64,000 nucleotides of DNA from Bactrocera neohumeralis (lineage: Eukaryota; Arthropoda; Insecta; Diptera; Tephritidae). Both the position numbers and the translations under genes were made by a program. The stretch's first letter is position 1. The number at the start of each line of letters is the position of its first letter. The stretch covers positions 41,624,574-41,688,573 of the forward strand of contig NC_065921.1 of assembly GCF_024586455.1 (NCBI RefSeq), read 5' to 3'. This document shows positions 25,794-38,129 of this stretch, piece after piece. The notes under the pieces are model-generated. The model had not been told where the DNA came from and did not search any database. It saw only the letters and a program-made list of their open reading frames with translations.

Positions 25794-28700
25794 GGAGGAG
25801 TCATGTGTAGAAGTTCACGCAAGTGAGGAAAGTTCTCTGATCGCCATTCACTTGGGAGTGGCCAGAAACGATTCTTTTACACATGGCTCAAGCAGCTCAC
25901 TACTTCCGGTCTTTGACCAAGTATCCTCTGGGTAGCCTAAGAACATCCGTTCGAATGCGAGCTAATGTGAGAAGGCGAAACATTCCCTACATAGGGTTGT
26001 GCGCTGGGCTTGGGACCCGCCACGTAAAAAACAATACCAATGAAAAAGTTGAAACAGCCTCGGATGAGAGACCCCCCTTTTGATGACGACCATGGCAAAC
26101 GGAATAAGGACTATGATTTGAGGGCATGCACCTGGAATGTCCGGACCCTTAATTGGGAAGGTGCCGCTGCCCAGCTGGTTGATGTCCTCGCAAAAATAAA
26201 GGCTGACATCACCGCCGTCCAAGAAATGCGATGGACGAAACAAGGACAGAGACGAGTAGGTCCTTGTGACATTTACTACAGTGGCCATATAAAGGAGCGC
26301 AAGTTTGGTGTTGGATTCGTGGTGGGAGAGAGACTCCGTCGCCGAGTACTATCATTCACTCCGGTGAATGAACGTCTAGCCACAATCCGCATCAAAGCGA
26401 GGTTCTTCAACATATCGCTGATTTGCGCCCACGCCCCGACGGATGAGAAGGACGATGTGACCAAAGATGCCTTCTATGAGCGCTTGGAGCGCGCTTATGA
26501 GAGCTGCCCCCGCCACGATGTCAAAATCGTGCTTGGCGACTTTAACGCCAGGGTGGGCAAAGAAGGTATATTTGGCACTACGGTCGGTAAATTCAGCCTC
26601 CACGACGAAACATCCCCAAATGGGTTGAGGCTGATTGACTTCGCCGGGGCCCGAAATATGGTTATCTGTAGTACTAGATTCCAGCATAAGAAGATTCATC
26701 AAGCTACCTGGCTGTCTCCGGTTCGAAAAACTACCAACCAGATCGATCATGTTGTGATAGATGGAAGACACGTCTCCAGTGTTTTAGATGTGCGTGCGCT
26801 CCGAGGTCCTAACATCGACTCGGACCACTATCTTGTTGCAGCTAAGATTCGCACTCGCCTCTGTGCAGCAAAAAACGCACGCCAACAAACACAAGGAAGG
26901 TTCGACGTCGAGAAGCTGCAATCACAACAGACAGCCGAACGATTTTCTACTCGGCTTGCACTCCTGCTCTCTGAGAGCACTAGTCAACAACTCGGTATAA
27001 GGGAACTGTGGGACGGCATTTCAAATTCCTTACGTACAGCTGCAACCGAAACCATTGGTTTTCGGAAAAAGCAAAAGAACAGCTGGTACGACGACAAGTG
27101 CCGTGTTGCAGCGGAGAGAAAACAGATTGCCTATCTCCCAACGTGACGATCGACCACAAGACGTGCGGGATGGGATAGATATCGAGAGTTGAAGAGGGAA
27201 GCGAGACGCATTTGCAGACAGAAGAAGAAAGAGGCCGAAATGCGTGAGTACGAAGAGCTTGATAAGCTGGCCGACAGGGGTAATGCTCGAAAATTCTACG
27301 AAAAAATGCGGCGGCTTACAGAAGGTTTCAAGACCAGAGCATACTCTTGTAGAACCCCCAAAGGTGATCTAGTCACTGATGCCCAGAGCATAGTTAAATT
27401 ATGGAGGGAACACATCTCCAGCCTGCTGAATGGCAGTGAACGCACAACACCAGGAGAAGGAGAACCCGATTCCCCAATCGATGACGATGGAGCAGACGTT
27501 CCATTACCCCACCATGAAGAAGTTCGAATAGCAATTGCCCGCCTCAAGAACAACAAAGCGGCAGGGGCCGACGGACTACCGGCCGAGCTATTCAAACACG
27601 GCGGCGAAGAACTAATAGGGAGCATGCATCAGCTTCTTTGTAAAATATGGTCGGACGAGAGCATGCCCAACGATTGGAATTTAAGTGTGCTATGCCCAAT
27701 CCATAAAAAAGGAGACCCCACAATCTGCGCCAACTACCGTGGGATTAGTCTACTCAACATCGCATATAAGGTTCTATCGAGCGTATTGTGTGAAAGATTA
27801 AAGCCCACCGTCAACAAACTGATTGGACCTTATCAGTGTGGCTTCAGACCTGGAAAATCAGCAACCGACCAGATATTCACCATGCGCCAAATCTTGGAAA
27901 AACACCCGTGAAAGGAGAATCGACACACACCATCTCTTCGTCGATTTCAAAGCTGCTTTTGACAGCACGAAAAGGAGCTGCCTTTATGCCGCGATGTCTG
28001 AATTTGGTATCCCCGCAAAACTAATACGGCTGTGTAAACTGACGTTGAACAACACGAAAAGCTCCGTCAGGATCGGGAAGGACCTCTCCGAGCCGTTCGA
28101 TACCAAACGAGGTTTCAGACAAGGCGACTCCCTATCATGCGACTTCTTTAACCTGCTCCTGGAGAAAATAGTTCGAGCTGCAGAACTAAACAGAGAAGGT
28201 ACCATCTTCTATAAGAGTGTACAGCTGCTGGCGTATGCCGACGATATTGATATCATCGGCCTCAACACCCGCGCCGTTAGTTCTGCTTTCTCTAGGCTGG
28301 ACAAGGAAGCACAGAAAATGGGTCTGGTAGTGAACGAGGGCAAAACGAAATATCTCCTGTCATCAAACAAACAGTCGTCGCACTCGCGACTTGGCTCTCA
28401 CGTCACTGTTGACAGTCATAACTTTGAAGTTGTAGATAATTTCGTATATTTAGGAACCAGCATTAACACCAGTAATAATGTCAGCCTGGAAATCCAACGC
28501 AGGATTGCTCTTGCCAACAGGTGCTACTTCGGACTGAGTAGGGAATTGAAAAGTAAAGTCCTCTCTCGACGAACAAAAGCTAAACTCTATAAGTCGCTCA
28601 TAATTCCCGTCCTGCTATATGGTGCAGAGGCTTGGGCGATGACAGCAACCGATGAGTCGACGTTACGAGTTTTCGAGAGAAAAATTCTGCGAAAGATTTA

Positions 28701-29063
28701 TGGTCCTTTGCGCATTGGCCACGGCGAATATCGCATCCGATGGAACGATGAGCTGTACGAGATATATGACGACATTGACATAGTTCAGCGAATTAAAAGG
28801 CAGCGGCTACGCTGGCTAGGTCATGTTGTCCGGATGGATGAAAACACTCCAGCTCTGAAAGTATTCGACGCAGTACCCGCCGGGGGAAGCAGAGGAAGAG
28901 GAAGACCTCCACTCCGTTGGAAGGACCAAGTGGAGAAGGACCTGGCTTCGCTTGGAATATCCAATTGGCGCTACGCAGCGAAAAGAAGAAACGACTGGCG
29001 CGCTGTTGTTAACTCGGCTATAATCGCGTAAGCGGTGTCTACGCCAATTAAGAAGAAGAAGAA
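25794..29063 (+). mobile_element. Nearly full-length RTE-clade LINE (3.27 kb) with perfect TSD
   Basis: The element starts ggaggagtcatgtg and ends in an (AAG)n tract at 29050-29063, the short 3' microsatellite characteristic of RTE-type LINEs. It is flanked by identical 13-bp duplications. One long endonuclease/reverse transcriptase frame fills most of it (see the separate entry). It lies between the Helitron's 5' terminus and its Rep reading frame, so it entered the Helitron's 5' leader. Two other copies are present: 45591-46190 (-) and 55890-57015 (+), both far more decayed. Confidence 0.92.
26040..29031 (+). pseudogene. RTE endonuclease-reverse transcriptase ORF, two lesions
   Basis: The N-terminal half is an apurinic-type endonuclease: CTWNVRTLNW, QEMRW, LGDFNARVG and SDHYLV motifs in order (26120-26840). 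The RT half has AAGADGLPAELFK, the palm motif AYADDIDIIG (about 28235) and a C-terminal RLRWLGHVVRMD block. The frame is broken twice: a TGA at 27144-27146, most simply a CpG transition of an Arg codon because translation is otherwise continuous through it, and a net +1 shift near 27893-27909. Everything else is open for about 990 codons, so this copy is recent. Automated annotation often calls the endonuclease half 'craniofacial development protein 2-like'. Confidence 0.9.
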
Positions 29064-29076
29064 GCTAACCACAAAA
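29064..29076. repeat. Right target-site duplication of the RTE insertion
   Basis: GCTAACCACAAAA directly follows the AAG tail. It is an exact match to 25781-25793. Confidence 0.9.
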
Positions 29077-29482
29077 ATTACTGATCACCTCAAAAATTTT
29101 AATAGTTTTATGCTGCATGTAACGACAGAAGAAAATAATAATAAATATAGAAAAATTACAAAAATTTAAACTATGTATATTCAATTAAATAAGATATTGT
29201 CGTCACCGCCGCTAATACAGTGGGACGGTATTACAGTATTCATGGTTGAAATTTCATTACTGTAATGCTAGGTGGCGTTGAAGTAGCTAAATTTGACGAT
29301 TTTTTGACAAACAATTTTTTTTATCTTTCTTAATTTTTTTTTTTAATATAAAGTACCCTATGTTACTTCTATTACCTTCAGGAGTATATGTACAAAGTTT
29401 CATGATGATCGGTTAAGTAGTTTTTGCGTGAAAGCGTAACAAACAAACTTACATTCGCATTTATAATATTATTAAGTAGGGA

Positions 29483-30797
29483 TAATAAATATGTTGCAAT
29501 AATATTTTCGGCGTTGACTTTTATATATAGCAATTCAACCTGAACTGAATGTGGTAAGTTAACCTTAAAACAGAAGGATTCAATCAATGCTGGTCATCTT
29601 CTTTTAACGATTCTTCGTGGTTCTTCTATTAACAACTTTACTCAAATTTAAAAACATTTGAATCAAATTTGTATAAAATTCTGTTGCGATTGAAACTTCT
29701 GCTTGTGTTTTGTTTTTATGCTAGAGTAAATGTTTATTTATTTTGCTTACTATTTACCATATAGATTATGTGATAAAGTTAACCAATAGACTTAAGTCTT
29801 AATTTTTCATTAATATAATTTTGTCCCTATGTATATAACATACATATGTATATACACATATCCAATTTAAGCGAATCTAATTTTATATCGAAGTACTTAA
29901 GAATTTTTATTTGCAGTTTTTAAATCAATTAGATTTTTATAATTTAATTTTTAATAGTCACATCAAAAATATTGAAATCGTAATATGCAAAAAACCTTAA
30001 CTTACTAATATTACGCATATATGTGTGTATGTATGTGTTCAATTAAGAATGATTGTAAAGTAGAAGCCTTGAATATTTATGTAAATTCCTTTGCAAATGG
30101 AATGTAATGAAAGGTGTTCTAATTAGTAGTGCAAAAATATTTGTAATTTAAGTACAAGTTAAAACAAGTAATTACTATAAACGCACATTGAAAATTTGTG
30201 CAGGGAGACAGTGAGAGCAATGCGGAAAATAACAAATAAAATACAACAAGAACTAACACAATAAATACTATATTAAGTACAAAAACATAAACTAATATAA
30301 AAACAGAAATAAGCATAACTAAACCCAGTGAAAATCTATCTCCTAGCGTCAATAATCAAATCTCGATAATTAATTCAACACAACAAATATTCAGCACATT
30401 GAGTTTTTTATGCTCAAATAAACCGCATCACTTTCACTCACCCGCTGCATTGCCTAAATCTAAAAGTCTTATGGGGCACAAAGCGTTTTGCATATCTAAA
30501 TATTTCTTTTTTTTAACAAAACGTTAATAATAATAAAAACAAAAAAAATAAAGCAATAACAATATAAAAAAAATAATATCAATAAAAATATATATTGAAA
30601 ATAAAATCAATAGCAAAATAAAAACAAAAAATAAATAAGAATTAAAGAAAATGATAAAAAACTCAAAATGAAAAATATAATAAAAACAAAATAGCAAATT
30701 CGTGGCTGCTAACTACGTGAGTTAATTAAAAAATTCTTTGGTGTTTTTTGTAGCTGTTCCGGAACACACAGATTTTAACCCCGCTCGTCTGGTTCCT
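29483..30797. other. Spacer between the Helitron and the TBC gene; no gene seen
   Basis: AT-rich sequence with an A-rich plus-strand run at about 30490-30710, which is U-rich in the TBC-gene transcript and likely lies in or past its 3' UTR. No convincing poly(A) signal for the minus-strand gene could be singled out. Confidence 0.5.
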
Positions 30798-33700
30798 TTA
30801 CGACTTTGTTGCCGTGCCGATCGTGCCACTGTAGCTTGCGCCTGTGCGCTGCTGCACGGCCACTTCGTGCGATTTGGAATTCCTATTTATATCATTGCTT
30901 GTTGTTGTATCCTCAGCGGCCTGCTGCAACTGCTGCTTGTACGCATTTTGTTCTTTCAGATAGTTAATGTACATGCGGCGCGCTTGATTCAACACACGCG
31001 TAACATCGTGCTTGCGCACCATCTTGTCGAAATGCATTGCAATCTCATTGTAATCCATGCCGCTTTTCATAATAGTTTGACGATGCTGCAGCAGCAGCGT
31101 TAGGCAAAGAAACATCAGGAAGGGATTACCACCACCGAATTCGTTGGGTGGTGGTAAAACATGAGTTCTTGCACCTACTACGCAAGCACTACCAGCTGCA
31201 CGTTCGCCAGCAGCCAGTGGCGGCTTCGTGAAGGCAATCTCGTCAACTGCATTGGTGGCCAACTCTACTGGCGATGCGTTGGCGGTGTCTGTGGATATCG
31301 GCACTAGCACTTCGGGCAAGCTACTACTGTTGGGCAAAACGCTTGTAATACCATCTGCCAGCGGACTAACAGCCGGATCGACGAAGGGATTGAGCGCACC
31401 ACGCGCCGACTGTGCTGCTGTCGCTGTGTCTGTGCCATTTGAATTACTGTCGATTATAGTATTGGGTAGCTCAGCAGCATCTTGCCAAGCGCTGCTAGTT
31501 GTTACATGCTGTAACGGTTCTATACTGCTTCTCGAACGACTATTACGACTACGCCGACGTATCAGCAATTCGCTAATGTCGGGACATGCCACAATCTCAT
31601 TTTCTTTGAGATCCTCGACAAGGTCCAGGGAGTCTCTATCGAGTTTTTCATACTCAAATTCGTAATTAACGGCTGGCTGCTTGTCGACAGGCTCACCAAA
31701 CACTTGACGATCCAAATTGTCCGCCTCTAAGCGCAACTCACGCGTGATAGCCGTTGTCATCGGGTAATAGTCTTGATCTTGACTATCGTCAGGTGTCAAA
31801 CTTGGTTCTGCGGGCAAGTTCTTTGTTGGCGTGTGTTTCACATCTGCTGATGTGCTAACGCTGCCTTCGGATGCTTGCGCTAATTCTGCGCCATCAGTTT
31901 TGCGTTCGTATGTGGGGGTGCGATCGGGTGTGTGTGCGGTCGAGGAGCCAAGCGATGCTAGTTCCATGTGCAAACTATTATTACTAGCATTGTTGGTCTG
32001 TTGTATTGCTGTAGCGGCGGTAGAGCCGCTCCATGTCGTGTCGGGCACCGATGATGAATCGGATTCATCGAGTGAGGAGACGAAGGCGCTGCGTGTTAGC
32101 TGCACAAGCGGGTGTGGTGTTGTCTGGGCGTTTGTTGGCTTGTAGGCGTGTGTCGGTGAAGGTGTCTTCGATTTGTCTTTACTATAGGCGTTCACACTGA
32201 CGTCATTGTTGCCAGTTACGGTCGGCGGCGTCGCAGCAAACTTGTCTGCAATGCGATTTTTATTCATTGAAGCGAAGTTGAGAAATTCATTGAAGTTTTT
32301 CACCAACTTCTGTTGCGATTTTTCGGTGTTGCTGAGCTCATCGAAGGATATGCCTAGGAATATGTTTGTTTTTTGAGTTGAATATGAAATAATACTGTTT
32401 ATGCACTTACCTTTTCTGCTCGTTGCCGCAATTTTTTCCTTGAGATCCCTAAAGTGACCACCGCCGCCGCTGCTTACACGTCGCACACTATCACCCACGT
32501 TGGAAGCATTCGCAATTTGTTTGGCTATGATATTGCTTACAGTGTTGTAGTTCGATAAGATGTTCTTATTTTGCAATTTCGCTATACCCTTTGGAAGTTG
32601 TGGTATTTTTGCCAAAAGTCCGTTTTCATCTACACTTTCATCTGCATCATTTTCTTTTAGCGTTGCCACATTGGCATGTTTTGGTGATTGGGACGTAACT
32701 TTGAGTACCTCTTCTTTCGTAATGCCATCTTCTAGGAATGGATTTGTTGGATGAAATATAAAGTGTTCAATGTCATTAGAATCTTTATTAGCGCTGCTTT
32801 CACTGCTGGCGAACACATCATCATCCTCAACAAACGCAGCACACTCTTCATCTTTGCTTTTGGACGTTAAATTATTGGCCTCCCCATTTTTTACATCCTC
32901 CATGCCCTCCATCAGCAAAAGCATTTTGGACTCGTCTAGGCTTTGATGGGCTTTAGATGAATGCCGTCTTCGGCAGGCGACTGCGCGCGGCATATTATCA
33001 TCGAGACTCTGATTGAGACGTTTCGTTGCGTCTAAGCGCAAGCTATTTAACACGCCACCGCCAGCACTCAGCGAGGAGCTCAGCGAATTCAGTGAGGCCG
33101 ATGAGCTTTGTCGGCGAAGTGCGCATACCTTGGTGTAGGGATTTTCACGCGACTTCACCAGCAAATAGGAGGGACTAATTGGTGCACCATACGAGCTAGA
33201 TTGTGAGCTGGAGCTAGTAGGTGCAGGGCTTTCCGAAATAGGCACAAACTCCTAGATGAAATAGTAGCAGATTAAACTAACCTTCAATAATGTATAAAAA
33301 CTCTCAACACTTGCCTTTTCAAATAAATTCAGTTCATTGCAAATACTGGTCTCATACTTCAATGCGCTCCATTGCACTTCCAGCATGCGCAGCGCATCAT
33401 CGAACGGAAATTCGCGCTTCAATTCTAACAACAACCAACGATAGCAGTAGAGCAAGTCATCGGCCTGCTGCGATTTCAAGTACTCCCAAAATTCGGGATC
33501 GTAAAAACTGAGCGCTTCTGTGAGGTGCGTGAACTTCTGTGTCATGGCTATGCCATCCAACATGAAGTTACCCTTTACACGTGTCATTATGGCACAGAAG
33601 CAGATATAAGCTTGCGCCTCATCGTTCATTGTTACCAGTAGCGGTGAGGCGATATCCGACATGCCTTGACAATAACTCACAGAGGGATGATTGAGCGCAT

Positions 33701-34857
33701 AGGTTGTTAAAATATTGAAAAGTGAGGCTATGTTTTGATTGTCATCGCTGCCGGCGTAGAAGGGATGCAGTCGATCCGTACGCAGTACATCCTTCTTCAC
33801 CATGCTTGTGACATACGACAACTCACCGGCGATGCAGCCTTGAAACCAAATGAAATGAAACCAAAATAGTTCATAATAAATTATTTGTTTAAGTTTTCTA
33901 TTGTACACACACACACCTTGCTTCACGGCATTTATCCACGTATCCCGCAACTTTATGTACTGTTCCGCCTTTCTACGCATATAATCCATACGCTGATGAC
34001 CGTTCATGCCATGCGGATAGACATTCAAAATATGTTTCCACACCACGCGTCGCAAGCTTGGATCAATACCGCCCAGAAATATGACTTTACGTAATTCATC
34101 GTTACGTTTGATTTGTCCCAGCGCGTCCAAAAACAAACGAAACTCATTGTCTGCTAAGGGTGGTCGCGGCGGTAATGAAGCCATTGTCTCCTCCGACAAA
34201 TTGAAAGCCTTTTGCACAATTGAAAATGTCTTCTCCATATGGTTCATTATGAGTCCCGGTAGTTTTGTTTGCATATTCTGCACATATTTTTGTGATGCAC
34301 CTATAGACTGTTGCAGCGGCGAAACTGCTTCGCGTACACCCGTATTTACCGAAAAACTGGGTGAAAGTGCATTGACACTCGTGCTACCACTACCACCACA
34401 ACTATTGGCCAGAGCACTGGTTGTGGCTGTTGCGTCAGTATCCCATTCCCTCACCTCCGTAAATGGCTTAATGTCAATTTGCAGCATTAGACATGGTTCC
34501 GTAGCTGTTTGTATGGCGAGATTATGTATGCGCAGGAAGGCTGCATCCAAATCCCAATCGGACAATACAGATAGGTAGATCTCGTTGCCTGCTGGATCAA
34601 AGGCTTTATACTTGATAGAGAAATCCGATTTAATATCAAATGCTTTGGCAAGCAATGAATAGAGCACTTCCAGTGAGGTGATTTGCGGATCGACACTAAA
34701 TTTACGCCATTCACATGGCAGATTCAGTTCGCATTTCTGCGCATAGAAACGAAAAGAAGCATTGGAAATGCGTTAAAATTGCATTTTATTGTTTTCTATT
34801 TGTCAACTCATTTACCTTGACTTTAACGCGCACAGCGCAGTGTGGGTAACTGGCCAT
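30798..34857 (-). CDS. TBC-domain Rab GTPase-activating protein, TBC1D25/OATL1 type (five exons)
   Basis: Likely orthologue of human TBC1D25 (Drosophila CG8155, from memory), a Rab GAP linked to autophagosome maturation. Exons (minus): 34857-34816, 34736-33917, 33838-33315, 33251-32411, 32353-30798; intron phases 0, 1, 0, 1 all match, giving 1260 codons. The start MASYPHCAVRVKVK is a 14-codon exon. A PB1-like region (about 15-110) is followed by the TBC domain at about 225-460, with GGIDPSLRRVVWKH (arginine-finger helix), DVLRTDRLHPFYAG and SYCQGMSDIASP (glutamine finger). A long Ser/Asn-rich region follows. The conserved family block GGNPFLMFLCLTLLLQHR lies near 1153. Intron 3 is GC-AG (AAAAG|GCAAGT). 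Intron 4 is 57 nt, a multiple of three and stop-free, so retention would add 19 residues. It is longer than the human protein because of the low-complexity linker. Confidence 0.92.
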
Positions 34858-35146
34858 ATTTTCTAGTCCCTCCGAAAACGTAGCGGGCAAGTTAGCAGTT
34901 TAGCGTAAACTATTGATTGCAATAAGATTAAAGCTCACACCGAATTCCATTCTTCCATCTGGCTTGCAGACGAATTGCACAATTATCGCGAAGTTGCAAA
35001 ATTTGCTTCCAGTAAAAAGTGGTTTTGGGTGCAATGAACAGCTGAAAATGCCAACTGCGAAATGTTGTACGTGTGTGTGCAATTGCATATGAGTGTGTGA
35101 AATGTCAAAGGCATATTGGGAGGCATACGAAATGAATGTTTTGTTT

Positions 35147-35156
35147 AACAGCTGTT
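35147..35156. promoter_or_regulatory. Palindromic E-box AACAGCTGTT upstream of the TBC gene
   Basis: AACAGCTGTT matches the Drosophila housekeeping core-promoter E-box (AWCAGCTGTT) and lies about 290 bp upstream of the TBC-gene ATG. A second CTGTT lies at about 35170. The transcription start is not determined. Confidence 0.3.
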
Positions 35157-35199
35157 CGGCAATAACAGAGCTGTTATTTTAAAGTATGCTTGGCGATAA

Positions 35200-37640
35200 A
35201 ACGGCTGAGTTATTTGTTCATTTTTTTATATTGTGTGTTTTTATTATTTTTCAGTGCTCGTTGTTATTAAAATAAAAGACAGCGGTCAATGTAAATTGAT
35301 TTTTATTTAACTTATATGTTTGAAGAATTCTTATTAATTTTTTATAAAATATTGATGTAAAACACTTCCTCCTTTTAACCTAATGTTTATTTTCGGTATA
35401 TATACAGACTTAATAAATTACTAAAATTTAAAATTCATTCAGCTTATGTAAAAAATATGTTTTATAAGATTACATACATATATTATTCAATTTATAGAAA
35501 TTACATTTTTTATTTGACTTTCTAAATATGTTAGTACGCATATTTTTTTGTTTGTTTTTACTTAAATCAACTTTCAGTAAATATTTGTTTTATTGATACG
35601 CATATGTAAATACATATATAGAAAAAAAAACAAATTTTTACATAACAAAAACAATTAAATTTGATTTGTTTTGATAAAATGTAAATTTTTGATCCAAATT
35701 AGTTCCGCTAAAAATTGCATTTTAAAATTTTTCATTAATATTTTAGATATTTTACATTATTAGTATATTTTTCTGTCTGAATACAAAAAAATTGGCTTAA
35801 TCTCGATAAACTTATTTGTATTTCTCATGTAAAACAAAATAAAAAATAAATCAATATGTAAAAGCTTTATGAAAATGATGTACATACGTATATATCTAAG
35901 GAAGCTTAATTTTCATTTATATTCAATATTGTTTGGAATTATAGTTTAGTGCGGAGCAGTGTAAACATATCAAAATAATTAACAAAAAAATAATAATAAA
36001 ATAAAATAACAAAAAAAGAAAAATACAAGATTAAATTTTCATAAAATTTTTTTTTAGTTAAAATTAAAAAAAATAAATTTTTATTAGAAAAAAAACTGTA
36101 TTTTTTTGATTAGATAAAACTAAAAATAAGAGAAATGCAAAATTTACTTTTAGAAAAATATTTTTTTTGTTTCAAATTTGTAAAAATTAAAACACAAATA
36201 AAAAATTACATTTATATCAAAAGAAAAATATTTAATATTTTTTTATTTTTCTTTAAAAAAAATGTCTAATAAAAGAAATAAAAATAAGAAACAAATATAT
36301 TTTTTCAGTATTTTAAGTTTTAACAAGTAGTTTTTATATTTTATTTTTTATAAGGTTTGCGTGGCCACGAGTTTCTTTTAAAAAAAAAATTAAAAAAAAA
36401 AACATTTTTTTTCAGTAATTTTAACAATTTTATTTCAAATTTTTCTTTAAAAAAATTTCGAAAAATAAGAAAAAAATATATTTTTTCAGTATTTTAATTT
36501 TAACAATTTTATTTTATTATTTCTTTTCATTAAAAAATTATTTTTTCAAACGAAAATTATAATATTTTTGTTTTTTTTTGTAAAAAAATATTTTAAGGAC
36601 GTAATGTAGAGAAAGCGAAAGCAATAGAAAATGATTGAGTAAAAAAATATTTATATACATTTTGAAATTTAAATTTAGTAAGTATGATATTAACTAAAAA
36701 AGTTTTATAATTCGTTTTTATAATAAAACCATTGTAACAACAAAAACTTATTAATAAAAAAATAAGAAATAAAAGATAAAATATAAAAGAAAACGTTAAT
36801 TATCAAAAAAACTTTATTAGAGGATAACATTTTTAATTATTTATTTATTATATAATTATTTTATTACAAATGATTATTGTTTTTTTGTATATAGATATTA
36901 TTTTAAGTATTAAATGTAGTAAAAGCAAAGAATTTTAATAGTTATTTTACATATTTATTTCTTATTTAGAATTGACAACAATTTTTCAAACATAAAAACA
37001 TTAGAAACCCTTTAAATTTATTATAAATATACATATATATATATTTTTTTTTATTAAAAATTGTAAATTGTTTATTTTCTATATTAAAGTTATGCGCTTT
37101 TCCAAACTTGCATAAAATTTAGGCACACCCGAACATCATTTGTGACTTAAGCAGTTAAATATTTCGTTTAAGTTTATTTACAAAAACAAACTTTATTTAC
37201 AAATTCTCTACGTATACATACACTTTAACAGTAATTAATATTTTTACATACATGCTTAAACTTAATTATGTAAATATATATATTTGTTCTTAGCGTTTAC
37301 ATACATTTCGAAAATATTGTTGTATTATTTTATTATTAATATTATTTTAATATATTTATTTTTTAATAATGTTTTTAAGGAGAGAATGACTACTGACGCT
37401 TTTACTTTCTAACACGTAAAAAACTCGCTCACTTTCAGTTACTTTGCTGTTAGTTTTTAAGGTAGTATAAGTGAATATGTGCTTGCTGTGGGTATTCACG
37501 ATGAACAATTTAATAAACAAAAAATAAAAGAGCACAGTTATTTCATGCATTTTCTTTTTGTTTTCCAGCTTTGCTTTCAATTGATTTTTTTTTTTTAATT
37601 TTATTTAAGCTCTTTATTTTTTCATTGTATTGCGCTCAAT
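35200..37640. repeat. Extreme AT-rich block with degenerate tandem motif
   Basis: About 2.4 kb of poly-A/poly-T-rich DNA with almost no G or C. Within it the phrase 'ttttttcagta(t/a)tttta' followed by 'aacaattttattt' recurs at about 36299, 36407 and 36480, indicating local tandem duplication. No gene or RNA is recognisable. Confidence 0.6.
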
Positions 37641-37722
37641 ATGAATACCCTGATAATAATTTTAAATAAATAACTTTCCTTTTATCTTTCTAAAATTGTA
37701 CTTATTTGCATACTATTCATTG

Positions 37723-37728
37723 TTTATT
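37723..37728 (-). terminator. Candidate poly(A) signal of the nahoda-like gene
   Basis: AATAAA on the minus strand, about 400 nt past the stop at 38130. Several further ones lie in the AT-rich block, so usage is uncertain. Confidence 0.25.
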
Positions 37729-37814
37729 TCATAAATAACTCGCTGCTTCCAGGTTTACGCATTTCGCTTGAGGTATTGCTTGTGCTACTTGAATACCCCC
37801 AACGCACCGACTAC

Positions 37815-37961
37815 ATCGATAGCAATGTACACAAGCGCATGTACACATATCGATGAACACAACCGTTAACGGTTGGAAATCGCCATAATTATTTGTATTG
37901 TTTTGCTCTTGACTAAATTATTTGTGGTTGCAGTGGACTGTTTGCTAGACTGCGCATGCGC
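37815..37961. promoter_or_regulatory. Promoter-like motif cluster: two DRE-like sites, Myb-type palindrome, NRF1/Ewg palindrome
   Basis: Within 147 bp: ATCGATA (37815-37821), TATCGAT (37848-37854), the perfect 14-bp palindrome AACCGTTAACGGTT (37861-37874, two inverted Myb-like AACGG half sites) and TGCGCATGCGC (37951-37961, a perfect NRF1/Erect-wing core). The patch is GC-richer than its surroundings and lies 169 bp or more beyond the stop of the nahoda-like gene. No gene start is attached that I can recognise; a plus-strand transcript would be antisense to that gene's last exon. Confidence 0.45.
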
Positions 37962-38129
37962 GACTCTACAATAAACGCTTTCAAGTTGCAGCGGCAGTCC
38001 AACGCGTGGCATTTGGTTTACTATTTAACCCAATCAACTGCTGTGCTGCACATAAATATCTACATTCATATATTTAGCTTTGAAATTACACCGCCAACAA
38101 CATCCAATCCGCACGCACCACGGCGCACC

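Larger units (their letters stand above)
19980..29482 (-). mobile_element. Decayed autonomous Helitron (Rep/helicase), interrupted by two younger elements
   Basis: The 5' terminus on the minus strand begins A|TCCCTACTTAATAATATTA at 29482 and continues with a 'gtttgttacgctttcacgca' block, the usual insect Helitron 5' end. Coding fragments follow in order on the minus strand: N-terminus MPRKRKSGISK (25717), a Cys-rich segment (CQYCDAFKW...CC), a Rep HUH motif (RGLPHVHILIWL, about 24100), the second Rep region (KYICKYINK, about 23690), a degraded Walker A (DAPGGLGKTF, about 22720), PIF1 helicase (MGGMVVLLAGDLRQTLPVI, about 22360), and the C-terminal helicase motif (RIPIIPTDLQFQF...). Several frameshifts and stops show it is dead. 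Removing a Tc1 element at 20096-21648 lets the helicase end continue to about 19980. The 3' hairpin/CTRR terminus was not located. Confidence 0.85.
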
